Assembly: GCF_015354505.1 (NCBI RefSeq)
Contig: NZ_JACAFP010000009.1
Coordinates: 1 to 64,000 of the forward strand
Length of the DNA: 64,000 nucleotides
Source of the DNA: Microbacterium sp. UFMG61
Lineage (GTDB): Bacteria; Actinomycetota; Actinomycetes; Actinomycetales; Microbacteriaceae
Reading direction: 5' to 3'
The position numbers and the translations under genes are program-made. Below are positions 44,621 through 53,858 of this stretch, one piece after another. Within the stretch, counting starts at the first letter, position 1, and every line of letters begins with the position of its first letter. The notes under the pieces are model-generated. The model had not been told where the DNA came from and ran no database searches. It saw only the letters and a list, made by a program, of their open reading frames with translations.

Positions 44621-45856
44621 ATGAGCACCGCAGCCTCCCCCCTGCCCGGCGAGCGCGTCTCGTCGTACGACATCACCGGACGCCAGGAGAGCGACTACTA
44701 CGCCGTCTTCGCCGACATCCCCGACGCCGACCGCGCGGCCTGGGATCGCGCGAAGGCGTATATCGACGAGGTCGGGCCGCAGATGGCCGGCGCCTGGGAC
44801 CGCGCCGAATACCCGCTCGACGCCGCGCGTCGCATGGGCGAGATGGATCTCGTCGTCGACGGCATCGAGCATCCGTCGCTCACCCGGCTCTCGCCGCTGG
44901 CCGCCGGGCTCGTGAACATGGAGATCTCGCGCGGCGACGGGTCGCTCGGAACCGTGCTCGCCGTGCAGGGCGGTCTGGCACTGCGCACCCTCGCGCTCTT
45001 CGGCTCGGACGAGCAGCAGAAGAAGTGGCTCATCGCTCTCGCCGACGGCTCGGTCTTCGGCTCCTTCGCCCTCACCGAGCCCGACCACGGGTCGGATTCG
45101 GTCTCGCTCGAGACGGTGGCCAGGCGCGAGGGCGACGAATGGGTGATCCGCGGTACGAAGAAGTGGATCGGCAACGGAGCATCCGGCGGCATCACCTTCG
45201 TGTGGGCGCGCGTCGACGACGAGACGGCCCCCGAGCACGGTGCCGTACGGTGCTTCCTCGTCGAGCAGGAGACCCCGGGCTACACCGGAACCGCGATCCG
45301 CGGCAAGGCCTCACTGCGTGCCATCCACCAGGCGCACATCGTGCTCGACGACGTGCGCGTGCCGCTCGATTCCGTGCTGCCGGGGACGACGAGCTTCAAG
45401 GACGCCTCGGTCGTGCTCTACGCGACCCGCTCGGGCGTGGCCTGGTCTGCGCTCGGTCATGCGACCGCCTGCTACGAGGCCGCGCTCGCCTACTCGAAGG
45501 AGCGGGTCCAGTTCGGCAAGCCGCTGGCGAAGTTCCAGATGGTGCAGGAGCGCCTCACCCACATGCTCGAGGACCTCACCGCGATGCAGCTCTACTGCCG
45601 TCGTCTCGCCGACCTGGAGACCGCCGGCGAGCTGCGCCCGACGCAGGCGTCACTCGCGAAGTTCCACAACACGCGCGCCGCGCGCCGCGTGGCGTCGATC
45701 GCCCGCGACCTGCTCGGCGGCAACGGCATCCTGCTCGAGAACGGCGTGATGCAGCATATGGCCGACATCGAGGCGATCCACACCTACGAGGGCACCGAGA
45801 GCGTGCAGGCCCTGCTGCTCGGCCGCGACATCACGGGAATGAGCGCCTTCGCCTGA
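44621..45856 (+). CDS. Acyl-CoA dehydrogenase family protein (glutaryl-CoA dehydrogenase-like)
   Basis: A 411-residue flavoenzyme with the ACAD pattern: FALTEPDHGSDS for substrate/FAD contact, WIGNGASGGITFVWAR, RVQFGKPLAKFQMVQERL, LLGGNGI, and the C-terminal TYEGTESVQALLLGRDITG whose Glu is the catalytic base position. The closing sequence resembles glutaryl-CoA dehydrogenase more than short-chain ACADs. It would oxidise an acyl-CoA to the enoyl-CoA with FAD, passing electrons to ETF. The ATG follows AAGGAG. The TetR gene upstream is the probable regulator. No ETF or hydratase gene is adjacent. Confidence 0.88.
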   Translation: MSTAASPLPGERVSSYDITGRQESDYYAVFADIPDADRAAWDRAKAYIDEVGPQMAGAWDRAEYPLDAARRMGEMDLVVDGIEHPSLTRLSPLAAGLVNMEISRGDGSLGTVLAVQGGLALRTLALFGSDEQQKKWLIALADGSVFGSFALTEPDHGSDSVSLETVARREGDEWVIRGTKKWIGNGASGGITFVWARVDDETAPEHGAVRCFLVEQETPGYTGTAIRGKASLRAIHQAHIVLDDVRVPLDSVLPGTTSFKDASVVLYATRSGVAWSALGHATACYEAALAYSKERVQFGKPLAKFQMVQERLTHMLEDLTAMQLYCRRLADLETAGELRPTQASLAKFHNTRAARRVASIARDLLGGNGILLENGVMQHMADIEAIHTYEGTESVQALLLGRDITGMSAFA

Positions 45857-45883
45857 CGTCGTCGTCCGGCAGGCAGCGCGTGA

Positions 45884-46369
45884 TCAGTCGCAGCCGCAGC
45901 CGCCGGCGGGCGTCTTCACCATGAAGCAGACGTCGCACACGCCATAGTCGCGCTCGACCGGCTTCGAAGCGCGCTGCACCTTCGGAGCCGCGGCGACGCG
46001 AGGCGTCGTCGAACGCTTCGGCTTCACCGGCGCGATCGGTCGGAACTCACTCGGGTGCGTGACATAGAAGTACGGCGCACGCCCCTCGCTCGGTCGCAGC
46101 CGCAGCGGCGTCGAGCCGATGACGACGACCTCGTCCTCGGCGAAGCCGTTCGTGTAGGTCTTGCCGATGTGCAGCGATGCTCCCTGGCCGCGGCGGATCG
46201 CCTCGATGTAGCGGCCACGGTCGATGTAGGAGGAGATGCCGACGGCATCCATGATCCCCGCGATGAACTCGTGGTTCTCGACGGCGATGCGGTGCGCGCG
46301 GAGCGCCTCCGCGAGGGTACGGTACGGACGGGAATTGCCTGTGGGGGTCGGGCCCTGGACTTCGTTCAT
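45884..46369 (-). CDS. Conserved-looking hypothetical protein with C-terminal Cys cluster
   Basis: This 161-residue protein begins MNEVQGPTPTGNSRPYRTLAEALRAHR; a longer frame to 46417 would overlap the divergent gene and is less likely. The central part (GRYIEAIRRGQGASLHIGKTYTNGFAEDEVVVIGSTPLRLRPSEG) looks globular, then a basic linker (KPKRSTTPRVAAAPKVQRASKP) leads to YGVCDVCFMVKTPAGGCGCD. The CxxC...CxC arrangement could bind zinc or an iron-sulphur centre, but I do not recognise the family. It converges on the acyl-CoA dehydrogenase and is divergent from the FAD oxidoreductase. Confidence 0.65.
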   Translation of the reverse strand: MNEVQGPTPTGNSRPYRTLAEALRAHRIAVENHEFIAGIMDAVGISSYIDRGRYIEAIRRGQGASLHIGKTYTNGFAEDEVVVIGSTPLRLRPSEGRAPYFYVTHPSEFRPIAPVKPKRSTTPRVAAAPKVQRASKPVERDYGVCDVCFMVKTPAGGCGCD

Positions 46370-46410
46370 CACTTCAAGGATCTCACGCCCAGACGTGGAA
46401 GACTGGCCGC

Positions 46411-47862
46411 ATGGCACGCGCGACGATCATCGGTTCCGGTCCGAACGGACTTGCGGCGGCCGTGGCCCTCGCCCGTGCCGGCTACGAGGTGCGCGTGCTC
46501 GAGGCCGCCGACACGATCGGCGGCGGTCTTCGGACGACCGCATCGACGCTCCCGGGGTTCGTGCACGACGTCTGTGCCGCGGTGCTGCCGTCGTCTCTGA
46601 CGTCTCCGTTCTTCCAGGCGTTCGGCCTCGCCGAGCGGGTCGAGTGGATTCACCCGGACATCTCGTACGCGCACCCGCTCGACGGAGGCAGAGCTGGAGT
46701 GGCCTGGCGCGACATAGAGCGCACCGCCGCGAGCCTCGGCGTCGACGAACGCGCGTGGCTCGCACTGCTGCGCCCGCTCAGCACCCACATCGACGGCGTC
46801 GTCGACTTCACGGGCAACCAGATGCTGCGGATGCCGCGGGACCCCCTGACCGCGTTGCGCTTCGCCCTACGGATGCTCGACCAGGGCACGTCCCTTGCTG
46901 CCCGCACCTTCCGCACCCAAGAGGCAGCCGCTCTCATCGCGGGCGTTCTCGCGCATCCGCCGACTCCGCTGCCCACTCTCGCCGGCGCCGCAGCCGGTCT
47001 CCTGCTCGCGGCCGAAGGTCACGCAGACGGCTGGATGTACCCGCGCGGTGGCGCACAGCGCATCGCGGACAGCCTCGTGGCGGACCTCGAGACGCACGGC
47101 GGTGCGGTCGAGCCGGGCAGACACATCCAGGATCTCCGGACATTGGACTGGGGGGACCCCGACCGAGGCGACCTCCTGCTGCTCGACACATCGCCGAGAC
47201 TGCTGCTCACCCACCCCGACATCCCGGCGCGCTATGCGAGAGCGATCCGGCGCTTCCGCTACGGACCAGGCGCCGCGAAGGTCGACTTCGCGCTCGACGG
47301 CCCCATCCCCTGGGCCAACTCGGATGTCGCGCACGCCCCCACCGTGCACATCGGGGGCACCAGAGCGGAGGTGTGGGAGAGCGAGAACGCCGTCGCTCGT
47401 GGCCGGATCAGCGATCGCCCTTACGCGCTCACCGTGCAGCCTTCGATCTTCGACCCCACCCGCGCACCCGAGGGCAAGGCGGTGCTGTGGGCGTACATCC
47501 ATGTGCCGCACGGCTCCGATTTCGACGCGACGGAACTGATCACGCGTCAGGTCGAGCGCTTCGCGCCCGGATTCCGCGACCTCATCCTCGCCCACCACTC
47601 GGTACCCGCGTCGTCTCGCGAGGCGATCAACCCGTCCGAGATCGGCGGCGACATCTTGGGCGGCGCGTTCACGATCCCCCAGGCTATCCGTCGGCCCGTG
47701 CTCGGCACCGCGCCATGGCGGACGCCGATGCGCGGCGTGTACCTCGCCTCGGCCTCGACCCCGCCGGGCCCGGGCGTCAACGGCATGGCCGGGTGGCATG
47801 CCGCACGCACCGCTCTGAAGGATGCCGGAGCGCGCGCGACTCTTGACGATCTCTTCGCCTGA
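46411..47862 (+). CDS. FAD-dependent NAD(P)-type oxidoreductase, phytoene-desaturase-like
   Basis: A 483-residue flavoprotein with the N-terminal dinucleotide motif IIGSGPNGLAAAVALARAGYEVRVLEA (5-32) and a second GGGLRTT FAD contact, then YPRGGAQRIADSLV and the C-terminal FAD strand PMRGVYLASASTPPGPGVNGMAGWHAARTAL. It belongs to the amine-oxidase/phytoene-desaturase (CrtI-like) superfamily, in the branch often annotated simply as NAD(P)/FAD-dependent oxidoreductase. No carotenoid genes are nearby, so the substrate is unknown. It has an AAGACT -10-like box 6 nt before ATG and is followed 50 bp later by ligC. Confidence 0.85.
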   Translation: MARATIIGSGPNGLAAAVALARAGYEVRVLEAADTIGGGLRTTASTLPGFVHDVCAAVLPSSLTSPFFQAFGLAERVEWIHPDISYAHPLDGGRAGVAWRDIERTAASLGVDERAWLALLRPLSTHIDGVVDFTGNQMLRMPRDPLTALRFALRMLDQGTSLAARTFRTQEAAALIAGVLAHPPTPLPTLAGAAAGLLLAAEGHADGWMYPRGGAQRIADSLVADLETHGGAVEPGRHIQDLRTLDWGDPDRGDLLLLDTSPRLLLTHPDIPARYARAIRRFRYGPGAAKVDFALDGPIPWANSDVAHAPTVHIGGTRAEVWESENAVARGRISDRPYALTVQPSIFDPTRAPEGKAVLWAYIHVPHGSDFDATELITRQVERFAPGFRDLILAHHSVPASSREAINPSEIGGDILGGAFTIPQAIRRPVLGTAPWRTPMRGVYLASASTPPGPGVNGMAGWHAARTALKDAGARATLDDLFA

Positions 47863-47911
47863 CGACGAGAACGCCCTTCTGTCGCGGGCCCCGCACAGCC
47901 AGGATGGACCC

Positions 47912-48955
47912 ATGCCCTATGAGATCCCCTCCCCCATGCTGGCGAAGGCGGCAGCGTCCGTCCCCGACCCTGCGAAGACGTCGGGCGGACTGCTGTTCGA
48001 GCCGAAGTGGGATGGCTTCCGCGGACTGATCTCGTGGGACGGCGAGACCGTCGAGATCGGATCGCGCGGAGCGAAGCCTCTGACCCGCTACTTCCCCGAG
48101 CTCGTCGAGGCGATCCCCCGGGTGCTGCCCGGGCCGTGTCTGCTCGACGGCGAGATCGTCGTCGCCACCGGACCGGACGGCGCGCAGCGACTCGACTGGG
48201 AGGCGCTGAGCCAGCGCATCCACCCCGCTGCATCGCGTGTGGCGAAGCTCGCCGACGAGACCCCGGCGATGTTCATCGCGTTCGACCTGTTGGCCTTCGG
48301 CGACGAGGACCTGCGGGGTGCCCCGTTCGCGGAACGACGCGAACGCCTCGAATCGCTGATGGCCGACGTCGAGCATCCAGTGCACATCACCCGCACGACC
48401 CGCGACCGCGATGCCGCGGAGCGCTGGCTCGCCGAGTTCGAAGGAGCCGGGCTCGACGGCGTCGTCGCGAAGCCGCTCGATCAGCCGTACGCCCCGGGCA
48501 AGCGCACGCTGATCAAGATCAAGCACGCCCGCTCCGCCGATGTGGTCGCCCTCGGCTACCGCATCCACAAGTCCGGCTCCGGCATCGGGTCGCTGCTCGT
48601 GGGCCTGTACGACTCCGATGGCACGCTGCGACAGGTGGGCGGGGTCGCCGCGTGGAGCGACGTCCGACGCAGGGAGCTCGTCGACGAGCTGGCGCCTCTC
48701 GTCGAACGCGACGACGCGGGCGACGCCGTCACCGGTGAGGGCGAGCGCTCGCGCTTCAGCGGCTCGAAGGACGTGTCGTTCGTGCGGCTGCGCCCCGAGC
48801 TCGTGCTCGAGGTGCGCTACGACCAGCTCGAAGGGGCGCGGTTCCGGCACACGGTGCAGTTCGAACGCTGGCGCCCCGACCGAGACGCACGCTCGTGCAC
48901 CTACGACCAGCTCGACACCGTCGCCGGATACGACCTCGCCGACGTCATCGGCTGA
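47912..48955 (+). CDS. ligC: ATP-dependent DNA ligase, LigC type
   Basis: The 347-residue ligase has the nucleotidyltransferase motif I EPKWDG with the AMP-accepting Lys32, motif III FIAFDLLAFGDEDLR, motif IV LDGVVAKP, motif V LIKIKHA, and a C-terminal OB domain. It resembles mycobacterial LigC proteins, used in base-excision repair and as a backup in end joining. The start at 47912 is chosen because the family begins MLAKA shortly after and a CAGGAT -10-like box lies 6 nt upstream; an extended frame to 47822 overlaps the upstream gene. It converges tail to tail with the polymerase-domain gene, stops 3 bp apart. Confidence 0.9.
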   Translation: MPYEIPSPMLAKAAASVPDPAKTSGGLLFEPKWDGFRGLISWDGETVEIGSRGAKPLTRYFPELVEAIPRVLPGPCLLDGEIVVATGPDGAQRLDWEALSQRIHPAASRVAKLADETPAMFIAFDLLAFGDEDLRGAPFAERRERLESLMADVEHPVHITRTTRDRDAAERWLAEFEGAGLDGVVAKPLDQPYAPGKRTLIKIKHARSADVVALGYRIHKSGSGIGSLLVGLYDSDGTLRQVGGVAAWSDVRRRELVDELAPLVERDDAGDAVTGEGERSRFSGSKDVSFVRLRPELVLEVRYDQLEGARFRHTVQFERWRPDRDARSCTYDQLDTVAGYDLADVIG

Positions 48956-48958
48956 GGG

Positions 48959-50029
48959 TCACTCGTCGGTCGGGTCGCCGTTCTCATCCCAGTGCGCGGC
49001 GACCTTCTTGCTCGGCTGCACGCGGGGCGGCTCGCCGGGCATCTTCGGGAACTCGGGCGGGAACGGCAGTTCGCCCAGTCCCTCTGCCCTGTCACGCTCC
49101 CACCAGTCGAGCAGTGTGTCGATCCGGCCGGGAGAATCCTGTTTCCCGTGCCACGCATCGCCGAGTTCCGCGAGCCGCTTCGGGACACTCCGCACCGTGA
49201 AGGCCGCCGGATCGAGGCCGTCGAGCTCATCCCAGCGGACGGGCATCGAGACCGTCGCCCCGGGCAGCGCCCTCGGGCTGTAGGCGCCCGCCATCGTACG
49301 ATCCCGGTTCGCCTGGTTGAAGTCGATGAAGATGCGCTCGCCCCGCTCCTCCTTCCACCAGTTCATCGTGACCTTGTCGGGCATGCGCCGCTCCAGCTCC
49401 CGCCCGGCGGCGATCACCGCATGACGCACGTCGAGGAACTCGTGCGTCGGCTCGATCGGCGCGAAGACGTGCAGGCCTCTGTTGCCGCTCGTCTTGACGA
49501 ACGCGGTCAGCCCGACCTCGCGCAGCACCTCTCTCAGCGCCAGTGCCGCGGGCACCGTGTCGGCGAAGCTCGTTCCCGGTTGGGGATCCAGGTCGATGCG
49601 CAGCTCGACGGGATTGTCGGGCTCGGAGGCGAGAGACGCCCAGGGATGGAAGACGATGGTGTTCATCTGCGCAGCCCACACGATCGCGCTCGGGCGCGTC
49701 AGCACGATCTGCGGATGGCGTCGCCCGCTGTTGTAGGTGACCGTCACCGCATCGACGTAGTCGGGTGTGCCCTTCGGCGGATTCTTCGAGAAGAAGCCCT
49801 CGGCCTTCGGTCCCGACGCCGCACCCACGCCATCGCGAAAGCGCTCGAGCGAGACCGGACGATCGCCGTTCGCCTCGAGGAACGGCCCGCTCACGACCTG
49901 GAAGTACTCGGCGAGTTCTGCCTTGGTGATGCCGACGTCAGGCCAGATCACCTTGTCGGGGCTCGAGAGCACCACCTCGCGCTCAGCATCGGGATCGACG
50001 ACGGTCAACGTCACGCGCTCGGAGGCCAT
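48959..50029 (-). CDS. LigD-type DNA polymerase/primase domain protein (PolDom/PrimC-like)
   Basis: A 356-residue archaeo-eukaryotic-primase-like polymerase. The metal-binding acidic pair Asp146 and Asp148 lies in RIDLDPQPG; the SGNRGLHVF motif and third acidic region IFIDFNQANRDRT follow. In Mycobacterium the equivalent LigD N-terminal domain, or stand-alone PrimC, fills gaps with ribonucleotides during double-strand-break or excision repair, together with Ku and LigD/LigC. Nuclease and ligase domains of full LigD are absent; the ligase is encoded by the convergent neighbour. A leaderless -10 TAAGGT supports the ATG. Confidence 0.9.
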   Translation of the reverse strand: MASERVTLTVVDPDAEREVVLSSPDKVIWPDVGITKAELAEYFQVVSGPFLEANGDRPVSLERFRDGVGAASGPKAEGFFSKNPPKGTPDYVDAVTVTYNSGRRHPQIVLTRPSAIVWAAQMNTIVFHPWASLASEPDNPVELRIDLDPQPGTSFADTVPAALALREVLREVGLTAFVKTSGNRGLHVFAPIEPTHEFLDVRHAVIAAGRELERRMPDKVTMNWWKEERGERIFIDFNQANRDRTMAGAYSPRALPGATVSMPVRWDELDGLDPAAFTVRSVPKRLAELGDAWHGKQDSPGRIDTLLDWWERDRAEGLGELPFPPEFPKMPGEPPRVQPSKKVAAHWDENGDPTDE

Positions 50030-50035
50030 GCTCCG

Positions 50036-50041
50036 ACCTTA
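50036..50041 (-). promoter_or_regulatory. -10 box TAAGGT of the polymerase-domain gene
   Basis: TAAGGT on the minus strand, 6 nt, ATG at 50029: leaderless spacing. Confidence 0.55.
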
Positions 50042-50077
50042 GGGTGCGCGTCAGAACGGCGGAACCCCGATGCGCGG

Positions 50078-51238
50078 TCAGTCGTCGATGTCGATGTCGA
50101 GGATCAGCACGGCGCTGAGCGAATCGCGCTCGATGACCATCGTCGGTCCGGCGGGATCCACGATCACGCCGGCCATCTCGGAGTGCGTCGACAGCAACTT
50201 CGAGAGCTGCAGCGGCTCGAACGGCAGCGGACGATCGCCTCGACCGAGCGCGATGACCTCGAGCGGGTGCGAGAAGAGCTGCAGGAAGCGCTTGCCGTCG
50301 GGGGTCTGCGCTTCGGCGATGCCCACCTGTCCCGTACCCGCACCGTCGTTGACCGCGACCCACATGCGCTTCGCTGCGAGGGCCTCGCCGAGCTTGACGG
50401 CGGAATCCTGCTGTCGCGGTGAGGCCACGATCGACTTCACCGTCATGTCGACGTCGGCCTGCTCGAGCGTCTTCTGCAGGAGCTCCGTCGGGAAGACGAC
50501 CCGGTGCGGAGCCGAGGCGTTGTCGACGATGAGGCCGGCGAACTCGCCGGACACGACCTGCTGCAGCACGGAGGTCACCGGCTGCGCGACCGCGGACGTC
50601 GCGGTCGGATCCTTCTCGAGCTGCACGGAATCGCGCACGGCGGCCGCCGAGCTGAAACCCAGCATGAACTGGCGCTCGCCGTCACGCACGACGGCCACGG
50701 AGAGCGGCTTGCCCTCGCTGATCTGAGCGCGCGCGTCGCCGTTCACGCGGATGTACAGATGGCCCTGCAGCGCCTGGCGGAGCACTCCGAGGAGCTGCTC
50801 GTTGGTCGCGCCCTTCTCGATCTCGGTCAGGGCTTCACGGAGCAGGACATTGTCCTTCATGCCGGCGACCGTCTCGGTCTGCTCCGGAGGCATCGCGGCG
50901 GCCAGCGGAAGGCGACGCTCGGCTGCAGCCTGAGCAGGCTGAGCCTGCGGCACTGCGGATCCGGTCGGGGCGACGGGCGCGGTCGGCGCCGGCGCCCCGC
51001 CAGCGGTCGGGCCGGCCGTCGGCGCGTCGGTCTCGGTGAGCGAGACCTCGGGACCTGCCTGTGCGCCGACGCCACGGAACGCCTGCACGGAGATTCCGAT
51101 CGTGGGCGCCACTGCTTCGGGTGCGGTTTCTGTCGCAGCGTCCTGCGTGGATTCGTCGGACGCCTCGACGTTCTCGGTCTCAGTCGGGTCGGTGACGGAG
51201 TCGTCAGCGGACTTCTTGCGGCGGGAGAACAGGGCCAT
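50078..51238 (-). CDS. SseB-family protein with disordered N-terminus
   Basis: The 386-residue protein has a basic start (MALFSRRKK), a long acidic then Ala/Pro-rich disordered region (about 10-120), and a folded C-terminal part resembling one to two SseB-type domains (LREALTEIEKGATNEQLLGVLRQALQGHLYIRV... and PHRVVFPTELLQKTLEQADVD). SseB proteins were first described as enhancers of serine sensitivity, but the biochemical role is unknown. A TAGGCT box 7 nt upstream supports a leaderless start. It follows the pcrA-type helicase, 26 bp away, in the same direction. Confidence 0.72.
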   Translation of the reverse strand: MALFSRRKKSADDSVTDPTETENVEASDESTQDAATETAPEAVAPTIGISVQAFRGVGAQAGPEVSLTETDAPTAGPTAGGAPAPTAPVAPTGSAVPQAQPAQAAAERRLPLAAAMPPEQTETVAGMKDNVLLREALTEIEKGATNEQLLGVLRQALQGHLYIRVNGDARAQISEGKPLSVAVVRDGERQFMLGFSSAAAVRDSVQLEKDPTATSAVAQPVTSVLQQVVSGEFAGLIVDNASAPHRVVFPTELLQKTLEQADVDMTVKSIVASPRQQDSAVKLGEALAAKRMWVAVNDGAGTGQVGIAEAQTPDGKRFLQLFSHPLEVIALGRGDRPLPFEPLQLSKLLSTHSEMAGVIVDPAGPTMVIERDSLSAVLILDIDIDD

Positions 51239-51245
51239 ATCGTTC

Positions 51246-51251
51246 AGCCTA
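51246..51251 (-). promoter_or_regulatory. -10 box TAGGCT of the SseB-like gene
   Basis: TAGGCT on the minus strand lies 7 nt before the ATG at 51238. Confidence 0.5.
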
Positions 51252-51264
51252 ACCCTCGGATGCT

Positions 51265-53727
51265 CTAGATCTTCTCGATCGGTGCGACCTTGATCAGCAG
51301 CTTCTTCTGCCCGGCCGAATCGAACCGCACGTGAGCGATGCGCTTCGCCCCCTCGCCTGTCACCGCATCGACACGCCCTTCACCGAAGTCGGAGTGACGG
51401 ATGCGGTCGCCGGCGGTCAGCTCGAGATCGCCGTTGTCTCGCATCTTCGCCGTCACGCGGTTGGGGAACTTGTCCATCGCGGTCGACAGAGGCTTGAGCG
51501 AGTCGCGTCCCGGCAGCTGCTTCACCGCGAACCGATCACCGGATCCGGACCCGGTGCCACCGAAGCCGCCGCCAGGACGACGAGCATTCAGCGCGCGCGA
51601 CTGCATGCCGCCGCGCGAGTTCACGTCGCCCGGCGATTGCCGCCAGTCGATGAGCCCGGCGGGGATCTCCTGCAGGAAGCGGCTCGGCATGGCGACCGAG
51701 ACCTCGCCGAACTGCGCCCGTGTCATGGCGAGCGAGAGATGCAGCCGCTTGCGGGCACGCGTGATGCCCACGTAGAAGAGACGGCGCTCTTCCTGCGGTC
51801 CCCCCGGCTCGCCCGCCGAGATGCGGTGCGGGATCAGGTCTTCTTCGACGCCCGTGACGAAGACGGCGTCGTACTCGAGCCCCTTCGCGGTGTGCATCGT
51901 CATCATCGATACCGATCCCGACTCGTCGTCGAGGTCGTCGGCGTCCGAGACGAGAGCGACCTCGGTGAGGAAGTCGACGATCGTGCCCTCGGGATTGTTG
52001 CGGGCGAAGTCACGAGCCACCGCGACGAACTCGTCGAGGTTCTCGACGCGAGCCTCGTCCTGCGGGTCGCGGCTCGCGCGGAGTGCGTCGAGGTAGCCGC
52101 TCTTCGAGAGCAGCACGCTGAGCCCGTCGGCGACCGTGGTGGGCGCCGGCACCTCTCCCGAGGCCGGGAGCATGATCTCGGTCGCCTCGGCGAGCACCGC
52201 ATCGAGCTGCGCGATCGCTCCCTGGATCTTGGGGCCGAATCCGAGCTGGTCGGGCACCGAGAGCGCCTGACGGAAGGTGATGTCGTGTTCGTCGGCGAAC
52301 CGCGCGATCGCCGTCTCGCTGACGTCGCCGATGCCTCGCCTCGGCTTGTTCAGGATACGCCGCACCGCCATCTCATCGGCCGGGTTGGCGACCGCGACGA
52401 GGTATGCCAGGGCGTCTTTGATCTCGGCGCGCTCGTAGAACTTCGTGCCGCCCATGATCTTGTAGGGCACCGCCGAGCGGATGAAGATCTCCTCGAGCGC
52501 TCGCGACTGCGAGTTCGTCCGGTAGAACACGGCCATCTCGGAGTACGGGAAGCCGGCACGGCGCAGTGACTCGACCTCGTCGGCGACGAACTGCGCCTCA
52601 TCGTGCTGCGAGTAGCCCGTGAAGCCGATGATCTTGTCGCCGTCGCCCTTGTCGCTCCAGAGCTTCTTGTCCTTGCGGTCGAAGTTGTTGCCGATCACCG
52701 CGTTCGCGGCGGACAGGATGTTCTGCGTCGAGCGGTAGTTCTGCTCCAGGAGCACGACCCGCGCCCCGGGAAAATCGCGCTCGAACTCGCTGATGTTGCG
52801 GATGTCCGCTCCGCGGAAGGCGTAGATCGACTGGTCGGAATCACCGACCACCGTGAGTGACGCGCCCGCGAGCTCGGGGGTGGTCTCGGGCTCGAAGATC
52901 ATCATGCCGTTCGAGGCATAGGGATCGGGGGCGTCTCCCGACACCGGCCGGGTGAGCTCGTGGATGAGCGCGTACTGGGCGTGGTTGGTGTCCTGGTACT
53001 CGTCGACGAGGATGTGACGGAAGCGCCGACGGTAGGTGTCGGCGACCTGCGGGAACGCGCGGAACAGATAGACCGTCTGACCGATGAGGTCATCGAAGTC
53101 GAACGCGTTGGCCTTCTGCAGCTGCCGCTGGTAGTCGGCGAAGAGCTCGACGAAGATGCGCTCGGCGGGATCGGACATGTTGGCCTGGCGCGCGTAGGAC
53201 TCGGCATCCGACAGCTCGTTCTTGAGCTTCGAGATTCGCGACTGCACAGCCCCCGGCGTCAGACCGTAGGCGTCCGCTTCGTGCTCCTTCACCAGACGCT
53301 TGATCAGCGCCCGCGAATCGCCGGAGTCGTAGATCGTGAACGACTTGGTGAAACCGAACTGATCGGCCTCGCGCCGCAGGATGCGGACGCACGCCGAGTG
53401 GAAGGTCGAGATCCACATGCCACGGGCCGCATCGCCGATGATCGCCTCGACGCGCTCGCGCATCTCGCCCGCCGCCTTGTTCGTGAAGGTGATGGCGAGG
53501 ATCTGACTGGGCCACGCCTCGCGCCCTCGGAGCAGCGAGGCGATGCGACGCGTGAGCACGCTCGTCTTGCCCGAGCCGGCACCCGCGACGATGAGCAGCG
53601 CGGGGCCACGGTAGGTGACGGCTTCGAGCTGCTGCGGGTTGAGACCGGCGAGGAGATCGTCCTGACCCTGCCCTCCGGTGGAGTGGGGGCCGACGGTTCC
53701 AGGCACGATGAGGGGGGCTTCTGTCAT
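51265..53727 (-). CDS. pcrA: ATP-dependent DNA helicase PcrA/UvrD
   Basis: The 820-residue superfamily 1A helicase has the Q-motif LNPQQLEAV, Walker A VAGAGSGKTSVL (Lys54), Walker B LVDEYQDTN, motif III GDSDQSIYAFRGAD, motif IV LEQNYRS, and motif V/VI MTMHTAKGLEYD...RRLFYVGITRARK. A Tudor-like C-terminal segment (GDRIRHSDFGEGRV...) is typical of PcrA/UvrD1, where it contacts RNA polymerase or Mfd-pathway partners. It unwinds DNA 3' to 5' in excision repair and removal of stalled complexes. A TAGACT -10-like box lies 9 nt upstream of the ATG. Confidence 0.95.
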   Translation of the reverse strand: MTEAPLIVPGTVGPHSTGGQGQDDLLAGLNPQQLEAVTYRGPALLIVAGAGSGKTSVLTRRIASLLRGREAWPSQILAITFTNKAAGEMRERVEAIIGDAARGMWISTFHSACVRILRREADQFGFTKSFTIYDSGDSRALIKRLVKEHEADAYGLTPGAVQSRISKLKNELSDAESYARQANMSDPAERIFVELFADYQRQLQKANAFDFDDLIGQTVYLFRAFPQVADTYRRRFRHILVDEYQDTNHAQYALIHELTRPVSGDAPDPYASNGMMIFEPETTPELAGASLTVVGDSDQSIYAFRGADIRNISEFERDFPGARVVLLEQNYRSTQNILSAANAVIGNNFDRKDKKLWSDKGDGDKIIGFTGYSQHDEAQFVADEVESLRRAGFPYSEMAVFYRTNSQSRALEEIFIRSAVPYKIMGGTKFYERAEIKDALAYLVAVANPADEMAVRRILNKPRRGIGDVSETAIARFADEHDITFRQALSVPDQLGFGPKIQGAIAQLDAVLAEATEIMLPASGEVPAPTTVADGLSVLLSKSGYLDALRASRDPQDEARVENLDEFVAVARDFARNNPEGTIVDFLTEVALVSDADDLDDESGSVSMMTMHTAKGLEYDAVFVTGVEEDLIPHRISAGEPGGPQEERRLFYVGITRARKRLHLSLAMTRAQFGEVSVAMPSRFLQEIPAGLIDWRQSPGDVNSRGGMQSRALNARRPGGGFGGTGSGSGDRFAVKQLPGRDSLKPLSTAMDKFPNRVTAKMRDNGDLELTAGDRIRHSDFGEGRVDAVTGEGAKRIAHVRFDSAGQKKLLIKVAPIEKI

Positions 53728-53810
53728 GGCCTTATGAGTCTAGGCCGAGGCGCCGACATCGCGGTGTGGAGCGCTCGAGCGAGAGCCGCGAGTCCGAACG
53801 AGATGAAGGA

Positions 53811-53842
53811 AGGGGAGCACGCGGTCCGCCGCGCGCTCCCCT
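53811..53842 (-). terminator. Terminator after the lamin-tail surface protein gene
   Basis: AGGGGAGC-A-CGCGG pairs with CCGCG-C-GCTCCCCT (13 of 14 positions), 4-nt loop, 17 bp past the stop of the surface-protein gene. Confidence 0.65.
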
Positions 53843-53858
53843 CCGCATGAGAGATCGA

